From Pediococcus inopinatus (GTDB lineage: Bacteria; Bacillota; Bacilli; Lactobacillales; Lactobacillaceae), in NCBI RefSeq assembly GCF_002982135.1, contig NZ_CP019981.1:620001-684000 (forward strand): 64,000 nucleotides of DNA, in the 5' to 3' direction. Made by a program: the position numbers and the translations under genes. This document shows, piece by piece, positions 25,859 through 33,995 of the stretch. The stretch's first letter is position 1. Each line of letters starts with the position of its first letter. The notes below the pieces were generated by a model. That model made no database searches and had not been told where the DNA came from. It saw nothing but the letters and a program-made list of their open reading frames with translations.

Positions 25859-26599
25859 ATGGCATTAAAAATTGAACACCTAGTTGGTGGTTATTCACAA
25901 ATTCCAGTCTTAAAAGACATTAGCTTTGAGGTTAATGAAGGTGAGCTGGTCGGATTGATCGGTTTAAATGGTGCAGGGAAATCGACGACGATAAATCACG
26001 TAATCGGCCTAATGACCCCACAAAAGGGAAAGATTACGATTAATGGCAAAACAGTTTATGAAGATAGCGATGCTTATAAAAAGCAAATGGCTTATATTCC
26101 GGAAATGCCAGTTTTATATCCAGAATTAACTTTAAAAGAACATATTGATTTGACGATTATGGCGTACCGATTAGATAAAGAGCAGGCTTGGAAACGGGCA
26201 AATGAGTTGCTTGAAACATTCCGACTTGCTAATAAATTGGATTGGTTTCCAAATAATTTTTCTAAAGGTATGAAACAAAAAGTGATGATTGTTTGTGCAT
26301 TTTTAACAGATGCAAAATTATATATTATTGACGAACCTTTTTTAGGATTAGATCCGTTAGCAACCGACGATCTTTTGAAATTAATTGACGAACGTAAATC
26401 CCATGGTGCGGCGGTTTTGATGTCAACTCATGTGCTAGATACAGCTGAAAAATATTGTGATCGTTTTGTTCTGTTACATGATGGCAAAATTCAAAATCAG
26501 GGTAATTTGGCAGAGTTACGTGCACAAAATCCAACTTTAGGGAAATCATTAACCGAAATTTATTTAGGTTTAGCAAGAGCAGGTGAACCGCATGCTTAA
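25859..26599 (+). CDS. ecsA: ABC transporter ATPase EcsA
   Basis: 246-residue ABC ATPase: Walker A GLNGAGKST near residue 36, signature FSKGMKQK near 138, Walker B YIIDEPF near 157, switch STHVLD near 187. EcsA works with the membrane protein EcsB, whose gene overlaps by 8 bp. In Bacillus and Staphylococcus Ecs affects secretion, competence and regulated proteolysis, and it is linked to export of pheromone-like peptides. TATAAT at 25815-25820 is a likely -10. The gene is divergent from hit. Confidence 0.93.
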   Translation: MALKIEHLVGGYSQIPVLKDISFEVNEGELVGLIGLNGAGKSTTINHVIGLMTPQKGKITINGKTVYEDSDAYKKQMAYIPEMPVLYPELTLKEHIDLTIMAYRLDKEQAWKRANELLETFRLANKLDWFPNNFSKGMKQKVMIVCAFLTDAKLYIIDEPFLGLDPLATDDLLKLIDERKSHGAAVLMSTHVLDTAEKYCDRFVLLHDGKIQNQGNLAELRAQNPTLGKSLTEIYLGLARAGEPHA

Positions 26600-27809
26600 T
26601 TTATGGACACAACGTAAACGTGCCCATTTTCTAGAAATGCTGAAGTATTTGAGGTACGTTTTAAATGATCATTTCGTAATTGCTCTTATGTTCTTAGTAG
26701 GTGGATTAGGATTTGGGTATTCTAACTTTTTAAAAACATTTCATGCGGGTACCTGGTGGGCTGGCCCAGTTGCAATTTTTTATTTAACAATTATTTTGCA
26801 GTTTTGCAGTTTGGCTACCTTGCTTAAACGAGCTGATCCGGTCTTTTTATTACCACGTGAACATGATATGCATGGATACTTGAAAAAGTCTCGTATCCAT
26901 AGTTGGACTTTTAGCAGTGTAGTTGAAGTTGTTGGGGTCGTCATTCTTTCTCCATTCATGGCGATTGCTTTTCAACTATCGGTGATTCAAATTGGTAGTT
27001 TTATAATCACGTTAATTATTTTGAAGTTTGGTTCACTTTCATTAGAACTGAATCAGTTGTATCAAAATCGAGTTTTTGGATGGCAGCAAAGTTTACTTAC
27101 CAACTGGATATTTCCGCTAATTTGGTTTACAGGTGGCATTTATCTTAGTTTTTGGTTTGCTCTGGTTGGAGCCATAATCCAAAGCTTTCTAGAAATTAGG
27201 CGAGAGCAGCAACAATGGCAAACTCGTTCTTTAGCCTGGAAACTTGCAGTAAATCTGGAAGATCAACGAATGCTGAAGATTTATCGATTCTTTAATTTAT
27301 TTACAGATGTTCCCAATGTGCACGGAACTGTTCATCGACGTAAATACTTAGATCGAATTCTTGGCATGATTGATCGGCGTTCGCAAAACCCGTATGTTTA
27401 CCTTTTTTCACGAGCTCTAATGCGAAGTACCGTCTATAGTGGATTATATTTCCGTTTGACGATTCTAGGTGTCGTGTTATTAATGTTTATTTCAAACATT
27501 TATTTAGCGATTTTTTTACAACTATTATTTGTTTATTTAATTGGTTTTCAATTGTTACCGTTATTTGCAAACTACAATGAAAATGTGTTTACACATCTTT
27601 ACCCAATTAGTGCTGTCACTAAGGCCGCGGGATTCAACCAATTAGTTATGATATTGCTTGAGTTTACAGTTAGTCTTTTGGCAATTGTTGGGGGACTGAG
27701 CAACATGTCCATTTTGCAAGCTGTCATAACGTGGTTTATAGGAAGCATCGAGGTTTGGGGATTGTTAAAGTTCTACTTTCCAATCCGAATCAAAAAAATG
27801 AATTCTTGA
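26592..27809 (+). CDS. ecsB: ABC transporter permease EcsB
   Basis: 405-residue integral-membrane partner of EcsA with several hydrophobic segments grouped in an N-terminal set (about 25-85 and 105-195) and a C-terminal set (about 290-400), separated by a hydrophilic loop with YLDRILGMIDRRSQNPY. I start it at the ATG 26592, which sits 8 nt after AGG within the end of ecsA. An in-frame GTG at 26583 is possible but less well placed. Together with EcsA it would form a type of ABC exporter. Confidence 0.9.
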   Translation: MLNLWTQRKRAHFLEMLKYLRYVLNDHFVIALMFLVGGLGFGYSNFLKTFHAGTWWAGPVAIFYLTIILQFCSLATLLKRADPVFLLPREHDMHGYLKKSRIHSWTFSSVVEVVGVVILSPFMAIAFQLSVIQIGSFIITLIILKFGSLSLELNQLYQNRVFGWQQSLLTNWIFPLIWFTGGIYLSFWFALVGAIIQSFLEIRREQQQWQTRSLAWKLAVNLEDQRMLKIYRFFNLFTDVPNVHGTVHRRKYLDRILGMIDRRSQNPYVYLFSRALMRSTVYSGLYFRLTILGVVLLMFISNIYLAIFLQLLFVYLIGFQLLPLFANYNENVFTHLYPISAVTKAAGFNQLVMILLEFTVSLLAIVGGLSNMSILQAVITWFIGSIEVWGLLKFYFPIRIKKMNS

Positions 27810-27877
27810 CGGTTGTTGGGACAATCTATAAAATTAATAGGTGACGGAATTTTGAAAGAAAAACTTGAGGAAAAATA

Positions 27878-28516
27878 ATGAGAGTTAGAAATAAAGCATG
27901 GGCTGAGCCGCTAATTGAGGCCCATCCCGAATTAATGATCACTGATCCCTTACAAAATAAAGGTGATTGGCAGAAACGTTTTAAAAAGAAACAACCAATC
28001 CGAATTGAAGTTGGCATGGGAAAAGGCCAATTTATTATTCAGATGGCCTTAAAGTACCCACAAATTAATTTTATTGGCATTGAAATCCAACGGTCTGTGG
28101 CTGCCATTGCGCTAAGGGATGCATTAGAAGAAAGTTTACCAAACTTGCAGTTGGTGTTAGCTGATGGAGCTGATCTTAATGAATATTTTGATAACGGCGA
28201 AATTGATCGTGTATATTTGAATTTCTCAGATCCATGGCCCAAAAAAAGACATGTAAAAAGACGGTTAACGTACAAGTCTTTTTTGCATGTCTATCAAGAA
28301 ATTTTGGTGGATCACGGAGCTCTAGAATTTAAAACTGATAATCAAGGGCTATTTGAGTATTCTTTGGTAAGTCTGAATAATTATGGCTTTGTATTTGATG
28401 CTGTTTTTTTGGACCTGCATCATACCGAGGAAGCCGTAGAAAACGTTGAGACGGAATACGAGCATAAATTTAGTGCGAAGGGCCAAAGAATTTATAAACT
28501 TAGCGGTCATTTCTAG
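27878..28516 (+). CDS. trmB: tRNA (guanine-N7)-methyltransferase
   Basis: 212-residue class I SAM methyltransferase that makes m7G46 in tRNA. The SAM-binding loop is EVGMGKGQF near residue 47, and the family signature [14 protein letters not shown] is near residue 118. A late [11 protein letters not shown] motif is also typical. GAGG precedes the ATG by about 8 nt. Its last bases overlap the convergent PepSY-like gene by 4 bp. Confidence 0.96.
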   Translation: MRVRNKAWAEPLIEAHPELMITDPLQNKGDWQKRFKKKQPIRIEVGMGKGQFIIQMALKYPQINFIGIEIQRSVAAIALRDALEESLPNLQLVLADGADLNEYFDNGEIDRVYLNFSDPWPKKRHVKRRLTYKSFLHVYQEILVDHGALEFKTDNQGLFEYSLVSLNNYGFVFDAVFLDLHHTEEAVENVETEYEHKFSAKGQRIYKLSGHF

Positions 28517-28836
28517 AGACGATAAATATCAATGATTGTCCCGGTTTTAGCGTCTGCTAAAAATTCGTATTGAATGAGTTTATTATCTTCATACCGTGTA
28601 ATCCCCCCATAATAGACCTGAGTCTTTATGGCAAATTTTTGTAAGGGCGCTTTTTTCATTTCAATCCAGGATCCTTCAATAGGGCCCTCTTTTAAGAATG
28701 CCTGACGAACGGTATCTAGGATGTTGTTAGCAGAAATAGTGGATTTGTGATTTAGTAGCCAGCTTGTCAATAAGCCGGTTGTTAAGCTTGCAGTCCCAGC
28801 CATAGCAAGGGTTGTCAAAGTTTCTTTTTTTGTCAT
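28513..28836 (-). CDS. Small exported PepSY-like protein
   Basis: 107 residues with an N-terminal hydrophobic segment (about 8-28) that acts as a signal or anchor. The rest looks like a single PepSY-type fold: an early helix around [17 protein letters not shown] and strands ending in [12 protein letters not shown]. Small proteins of this kind commonly sit next to trmB in lactobacilli; the role is unknown, though PepSY domains are thought to inhibit proteases. It overlaps trmB tail to tail by 4 bp. AGGAG lies about 5 nt before the ATG. Confidence 0.7.
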   Translation of the reverse strand: MTKKETLTTLAMAGTASLTTGLLTSWLLNHKSTISANNILDTVRQAFLKEGPIEGSWIEMKKAPLQKFAIKTQVYYGGITRYEDNKLIQYEFLADAKTGTIIDIYRL

Positions 28837-28933
28837 CGGTAAACACTCCTTTAAAGATCTTATTTATAACCATAGTATACCAAGACCAGAAAAAATAATA
28901 TATTAGAACGAGTTCAATAGAAAGGAATTGCGT

Positions 28934-29590
28934 ATGTTAATTAGTAGTTATAACCCAAATGAATTAGGAGATACCTTAATCTGTATCTTGAATCCGGATT
29001 CGGATACACAAGTAACTGAGACTAAAAAAGATGTGACACGTATTTTTGATGCTGAGACTAATAAAACTTTAGGATTTAATTTTGCAAATGTTTCTCAACA
29101 ATTAGGCGAAATCTCAGTAAATGGTCAGATGTTTTTGTCAAAGGACCAAGTTAAAACACTTAATGCTTATCTGCAGGAGGCTGGTTTTGAAGCCGAATTA
29201 GAAGCTGATTTAGAACCCAAGTTTATTGTTGGGTATGTCAGTTCGACAGAACCACATCCAGATTCAGACCATCTGTTAGTTACACAGACCTTAGTGGACC
29301 ATGATCAGAAAGTTCAGCTTGTGAGTGGCTCGCCAAATATGAAAGCAAAAATTAAAGTTGTCGTTGCTAAAGTAGGCGCCATGATGCCAAACGGGTTAAT
29401 TATTTGGCCTGGTAGTTTACGAGGCGTTAAAAGTGACGGCATGATTTGTTCGGCTCGTGAACTGGGACTGCCAAATGCACCACAAAAGAAAGGTGCTTTA
29501 ATCTTGCCTGAATCAGATGATGTTTTTAAAGTTGGAGAGGCCTTTGATTTTACTCAAGGAGCAAAATTATTTCAGCCATCAGGCAAATAA
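28934..29590 (+). CDS. ytpR: YtpR-family tRNA-binding-domain protein
   Basis: 218 residues with a C-terminal EMAP/PheT-type tRNA-binding OB-fold (about 95-200: VGYVSSTEPHPDSDHLLV, then SGSPNMKAK, then GSLRGVKSDGMICSARELG). The same domain pattern appears at the N-terminus of PheT, encoded at 60830. A preceding DUF4479-type domain fills residues 1-90. The exact role is unknown. ATG at 28934 is 7 nt after AAAGGA; the in-frame TTG at 28928 overlaps that site. sftA follows after 18 bp, as ytpR-ytpS in Bacillus. Confidence 0.9.
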   Translation: MLISSYNPNELGDTLICILNPDSDTQVTETKKDVTRIFDAETNKTLGFNFANVSQQLGEISVNGQMFLSKDQVKTLNAYLQEAGFEAELEADLEPKFIVGYVSSTEPHPDSDHLLVTQTLVDHDQKVQLVSGSPNMKAKIKVVVAKVGAMMPNGLIIWPGSLRGVKSDGMICSARELGLPNAPQKKGALILPESDDVFKVGEAFDFTQGAKLFQPSGK

Positions 29591-29608
29591 AGTTAGGTGA
29601 TTTGAATT

Positions 29609-31594
29609 ATGAAACATTATGATGGTCCGGCCTTTTATCGTAAAGACGAAGAACCTTTAAAACAAACGAAACAGTCCGTCCGTAAATCACATCGAAAACC
29701 GTTAATTACAAAACGTCATTCAGAAAATGTGCCGTTTTTAAAACCGAAATCAGAACAATCTGTGACTAATTCGTCAAATTTTACCACGACAGCTTCTGAA
29801 CAATTTTCACAGCGTTCGTCAAGACCGCTAACCTCATCCGAGACTGAAAGTAAAAATAGCGACCTGCTTAAAAATGCAACCGCACCAGCATCAATATCCG
29901 TTTCGGAAAGCAACCAGCCACCTGTAATTTTAGAAGAAAAAAATAATCAGCTATTGGCCGATAAAAATCCTTTACCAGCAGAACCAGTAAAACAAGCAAA
30001 CAGCGAAGAAGTTGTTAGACCACTTGTGACAAGTAATCCACAACCTAAAATTGAAGTTGCGTCTGATCCTGGTTTTTCTACTGAAGCCCATTTTGCAGCT
30101 CGCCAGATCGAGCAAAAGCCTGTAACGGCGGATGGTGGTTCAAGTCTGGAAGAAAAAAGTCCAGATCCGGTGGGATATCAATTTCCACCAGTGGGTCTGT
30201 TAAAGCCTCCTGTCAAACTAGATGCCGATTCCCAGTCTGAATGGCTACAAACTCAAGTGAAAAGTCTAGACGAAGCTTTAAGTGCCTTCGGGGTTAATGC
30301 TAAGGTTGCTAACTGGACAGTTGGACCGACTGTTACCCAATTTCAAGTTGAGTTGGGTCGGGGCGTCAAAGTAAATAAAATCACCAACCTAGCAGATGAT
30401 TTAAAGTTGCAGTTGGCGGCAAAAGATATTCGCATTGAAGCACCAATTCCGGGAAAAAGCTCCGTCGGAATTGAAGTGCCTAATTTCAAATCCCGCCCAG
30501 TTATGTTGTCTGAAGTTTTAAATGCGCCGGTTTTTGCACAAAGTGAGTCACCTTTGACAATTGCATTAGGAGTGGATTTATTTGGGAAACCACGAGTTTA
30601 CGATTTGAGAAAAATGCCCCATGGCTTGATTGCAGGGGCGACTGGTTCTGGTAAAAGTGTTTTTATTAACAGTTTACTGATTTCAATCCTTTATAAAGCC
30701 ACGCCGCGACAAGTTCGATTACTTTTGATTGATCCAAAAACAGTTGAGTTGGCGCCGTATAACGATCTTCCTCATTTATTAGCACCAGTCATTTCAGATC
30801 CAAAATCAGCTTCTGCTGCCTTAAAATGGGTCACTAATGAAATGGATGAGCGTTATGAGAAATTGGCCGCCGCAGGAGTTCGAAATATTGAACAATACAA
30901 TACAAAAGCTGAAACAACGGGTCATGCCGCAGATTATTTGCCATACATAGTCGTGATCATTGATGAATTAGCTGATTTAATGATGGTAGCTTCTTCAGAA
31001 GTTCAAGACTATATCGTGCGGATTACACAAAAAGCACGTGCGGCTGGCATTCATTTGATTATTGCAACGCAACGGCCGAGTGTGGATGTGGTTACAGGAT
31101 TAATTAAGAATAATATTCCTACCCGGGTAGCATTTATGGTTTCTAGCCAAATTGATTCTCGAACAATTCTGGACCATAGTGGGGCAGAACGGTTGCTTGG
31201 ACGAGGAGATATGTTATTTCTTGGTAATGGCGATAGCACTCCAATTCGTTTGCAGGGATCTTATGTCGATGGCGAAATTGACCAGATTACGGACTTTATT
31301 CGTGCAGAATCGACACCGCATTATGAATTTGATCCAGAGTCTTTAAAAAAACAGGTTCAAGAAACAGATGAGCAAGATGACCTGCTGCCAGATGTTTTGG
31401 AGTATCTAGCTGAGGAAGACACAATTTCAACTTCGAAACTTCAGCGGGTCTTTTCGATTGGGTATAACCATGCTGCAACGATTATTGATCAATTGGAGGC
31501 TCAAGGAGATATTTCCGAAGCAAAAGGTTCCAAACCGCGTGAGGTGTATTTTACTCAAGCAGATTTGAAAAAGATTCATGATAGTCAAGCCTGA
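29609..31594 (+). CDS. sftA: DNA translocase SftA (soluble FtsK/SpoIIIE family)
   Basis: 661-residue ATP-driven DNA pump that clears chromosome ends from the closing septum. It lacks the N-terminal membrane segments of FtsK. Residues 1-190 are instead a low-complexity linker rich in Ser, Pro, Glu and Lys. The motor has Walker A GATGSGKS near residue 345 and Walker B VVIIDELADLM near 450. A C-terminal gamma winged helix (about 590-655, SKLQRVFSIGYNHAATIIDQLE) would read KOPS/SRS sites. Position between ytpR and murC matches Bacillus sftA. Confidence 0.93.
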   Translation: MKHYDGPAFYRKDEEPLKQTKQSVRKSHRKPLITKRHSENVPFLKPKSEQSVTNSSNFTTTASEQFSQRSSRPLTSSETESKNSDLLKNATAPASISVSESNQPPVILEEKNNQLLADKNPLPAEPVKQANSEEVVRPLVTSNPQPKIEVASDPGFSTEAHFAARQIEQKPVTADGGSSLEEKSPDPVGYQFPPVGLLKPPVKLDADSQSEWLQTQVKSLDEALSAFGVNAKVANWTVGPTVTQFQVELGRGVKVNKITNLADDLKLQLAAKDIRIEAPIPGKSSVGIEVPNFKSRPVMLSEVLNAPVFAQSESPLTIALGVDLFGKPRVYDLRKMPHGLIAGATGSGKSVFINSLLISILYKATPRQVRLLLIDPKTVELAPYNDLPHLLAPVISDPKSASAALKWVTNEMDERYEKLAAAGVRNIEQYNTKAETTGHAADYLPYIVVIIDELADLMMVASSEVQDYIVRITQKARAAGIHLIIATQRPSVDVVTGLIKNNIPTRVAFMVSSQIDSRTILDHSGAERLLGRGDMLFLGNGDSTPIRLQGSYVDGEIDQITDFIRAESTPHYEFDPESLKKQVQETDEQDDLLPDVLEYLAEEDTISTSKLQRVFSIGYNHAATIIDQLEAQGDISEAKGSKPREVYFTQADLKKIHDSQA

Positions 31595-31661
31595 CTTACA
31601 ACATACTTAGATTTTGAGTGTGGTAAACTATTAACAAAACTGATAAAGAGGAAGAGGAAAA

Positions 31662-32993
31662 TTGGATAACGCGACGACTTATTATTTTATAGGGATTAAA
31701 GGTTCTGGAATGAGTTCTTTAGCATTGATTTTACATGATGAGGGTTACCATGTGAAAGGTTCCGATATTGCAAAATATACGTTTACCCAACGAGGATTAG
31801 AGCAAGCAGGAATTGAAGTGCTCCCATTTGACGAGGCTAACATTACGGAGGGGTTAACAGTAATTGCTGGAAATGCATTTACAGATGACCATCCTGAGAT
31901 AAAAAAGGCACGAGCAATGGGCTTGCCTGTGACTCGTTATCATGAATTCTTAGGAAAAATGTTGCCTGGTTACACCAGTATTGGGGTGGCCGGTGCACAT
32001 GGGAAAACCAGTACGACAGGACTTCTTTCCCATGTTCTAAGTGGTGTAGCACCCACGAGTTATTTGGTTGGTGATGGAAGTGGGAAAGGGACACCTAACG
32101 CCCGCTTCTTCGTGTTTGAAGCTGACGAATATCGGCGTCATTTTATGGCTTATCATCCAGATTACATGATTATGACAAATATTGATTTTGATCATCCTGA
32201 TTATTACACAGGAATCGAAGACGTTTACCAAGCTTTTCAGGACGTTTCTCAGCAGGTAAAAAAAGGAATTTTTGCCTGGGGTGATGATGAAAACTTACGT
32301 CGTTTGCATGCAGATGTTCCTGTTTACTACTATGGAACGAGCAAGAATGATGATTTTCAAGCTCGCGATATTAAACGAACAACTGAAGGATCAGAATTTG
32401 ATGTTTATCACGAAGATGAATTTTTAGGCCATTTTCAAATTCATCTCTTCGGGGAACACAATGTCCTCAATAGTTTAGCGGTAATCGCCGTTGCTTATTT
32501 TGAAAAAGTTAACTTGGAAGAAATTAAAGATGAGTTATTGGATTTCCAAGGAGTTAAGCGCCGTTTTTCAGAGAAGAAAGTTGCTGATATGACAATCATC
32601 GACGATTATGCTCACCATCCTTCCGAAATTAAAGCTACTTTAGATGCTGCCCGTCAGAAATATCCAGAAAAAGAAATTATTGCAGTTTTCCAACCACATA
32701 CATTTAGTCGGACAATCGCACTTTTAGATGATTTCGCTAAAAGTCTCAATTTAGCAGACAAGGTCTACTTGACAGAAATCTTTAGTTCGGTACGTGAAAA
32801 GAGTGGTAAAATTTCATCTGCAGATTTAGCAGCTAAGATTAATAAAGGCGGCGAAATCCTCCAGGCTGATAATATGTCACCACTTTTGGATTATCATAAT
32901 GCGGTTGTGGTCTTTATGGGTGCTGGTGATGTCCAGCGTTATGAAAAAGCTTATGAGGAATTACTTAGCAATTTAAGCTTAAAGAATAATTAA
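31662..32993 (+). CDS. murC: UDP-N-acetylmuramate-L-alanine ligase
   Basis: 443-residue Mur ligase that adds the first stem-peptide residue, L-Ala, to UDP-MurNAc. It shows the N-terminal loop [11 protein letters not shown], the ATP loop [10 protein letters not shown] near residue 109, and the C-terminal [10 protein letters not shown]. It starts with TTG, placed 6-7 nt after GAGGA; no better ATG precedes the conserved N-terminus. It follows sftA after 67 bp. Confidence 0.96.
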   Translation: MDNATTYYFIGIKGSGMSSLALILHDEGYHVKGSDIAKYTFTQRGLEQAGIEVLPFDEANITEGLTVIAGNAFTDDHPEIKKARAMGLPVTRYHEFLGKMLPGYTSIGVAGAHGKTSTTGLLSHVLSGVAPTSYLVGDGSGKGTPNARFFVFEADEYRRHFMAYHPDYMIMTNIDFDHPDYYTGIEDVYQAFQDVSQQVKKGIFAWGDDENLRRLHADVPVYYYGTSKNDDFQARDIKRTTEGSEFDVYHEDEFLGHFQIHLFGEHNVLNSLAVIAVAYFEKVNLEEIKDELLDFQGVKRRFSEKKVADMTIIDDYAHHPSEIKATLDAARQKYPEKEIIAVFQPHTFSRTIALLDDFAKSLNLADKVYLTEIFSSVREKSGKISSADLAAKINKGGEILQADNMSPLLDYHNAVVVFMGAGDVQRYEKAYEELLSNLSLKNN

Positions 32994-33071
32994 GAATAAG
33001 AGTGTAATGGTGCGCTTACAAGGTAAACCCACCATGAAAAATAAATAACTGACTAATTTTGACCTTTTCAC

Positions 33072-33099
33072 TTGATTCATTTTCTTAATCTGATAGAAT
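33072..33099 (+). promoter_or_regulatory. Promoter of the BI-1 family gene
   Basis: TTGATT (33072-33077) and TAGAAT (33094-33099) are separated by 16 bp, ending about 32 bp before the chosen ATG. It overlaps a longer in-frame reading from 33072, so that longer start is unlikely. Confidence 0.65.
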
Positions 33100-33131
33100 G
33101 TATTCAAATTAAAAGAAAGAGGGAATTAGGT

Positions 33132-33836
33132 ATGCAAGAACCACGAAACCTGGTTAATACTGAAGTAGGTCTCAGTAGTTTTATGACGAGAATGTACGGA
33201 TTTATGGGATATGCAGTGGCTTTGTCTGCCGTTGTTGCTTATCTTAGCGGTGTGACATTTAGCGCTCAGATTATGCCAATTCTTAATGATCATCCTTTCA
33301 TATTTTTATTCGTCTTAATTGGATTGATGATTTTTAGTTCCGCTGCAACTGGGAAAGCAATGCAAAGTGCGGGGATGAGTTTCACGATTTTAACACTCTT
33401 TTCCCTATTCTTCGGATTAGAGTTTTCGTTTATTTTCTTAACGTTTAGCTTACCTACGATTACTTCCGCATTTGTTTCGGCGTCGATCACATTTATATCG
33501 ATGTCCTTAATTGGGGCTACAACCCATAAAGATATGAGCAAAGTTGGCAATCAGCTTTTTGCTGCATTGATTGCCCTACTGGTAGTTATGTTCATTAATA
33601 TCTTTCTAAGAAGTGCTGTAATTAGCTACTTATTCTCATTTGTCGGGGTTGTTATCTTTGCAGGATTATCAATGACTGATACGAATAAAATGAAACAGTT
33701 GTATTTACAATATGGCGATCAAGTTTCGATGACAGGATTGGCCATTCAGGGATCCTTGACCTTATATTTGGATTTCTTGAATTTGTTCCAGTTTTTATTA
33801 CAAATTTTCGGCGGCTTTGGTGGCAGTCGAGACTAA
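33132..33836 (+). CDS. Bax-inhibitor-1/YccA family membrane protein
   Basis: 234-residue integral-membrane protein with about seven hydrophobic segments and the BI-1 family layout, including FMGYAVALSAVVAYLSG early and LYLDFLNLFQFLLQIFGG at the end. Bacterial members such as YetJ are pH-dependent calcium leak channels; YccA of E. coli binds the FtsH protease. The role in lactobacilli is not settled. The ATG at 33132 has GAGGGAATTAGG upstream and a promoter in the right place. Confidence 0.88.
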   Translation: MQEPRNLVNTEVGLSSFMTRMYGFMGYAVALSAVVAYLSGVTFSAQIMPILNDHPFIFLFVLIGLMIFSSAATGKAMQSAGMSFTILTLFSLFFGLEFSFIFLTFSLPTITSAFVSASITFISMSLIGATTHKDMSKVGNQLFAALIALLVVMFINIFLRSAVISYLFSFVGVVIFAGLSMTDTNKMKQLYLQYGDQVSMTGLAIQGSLTLYLDFLNLFQFLLQIFGGFGGSRD

Positions 33837-33846
33837 TCGAATTTAT

Positions 33847-33890
33847 AAAAAAACGACTAATTAACTCGAAAGAGGAAATTAGCCGTTTTT
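33847..33890 (+). terminator. Terminator after the BI-1 gene
   Basis: AAAAACG-CTAATT pairs with AATTAG-CGTTTTT around a 14-nt loop; it has A- and T-runs on both sides. Confidence 0.85.
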
Positions 33891-33995
33891 ATTTTGAATG
33901 AATTTCCAAAAGCTTTCAAAAAAATTGAGGAACCATTAGTATAATAAGACAAGCTAGTTTGTTAGAATAGAGGTATGACTACTAAGGAGAAAAAT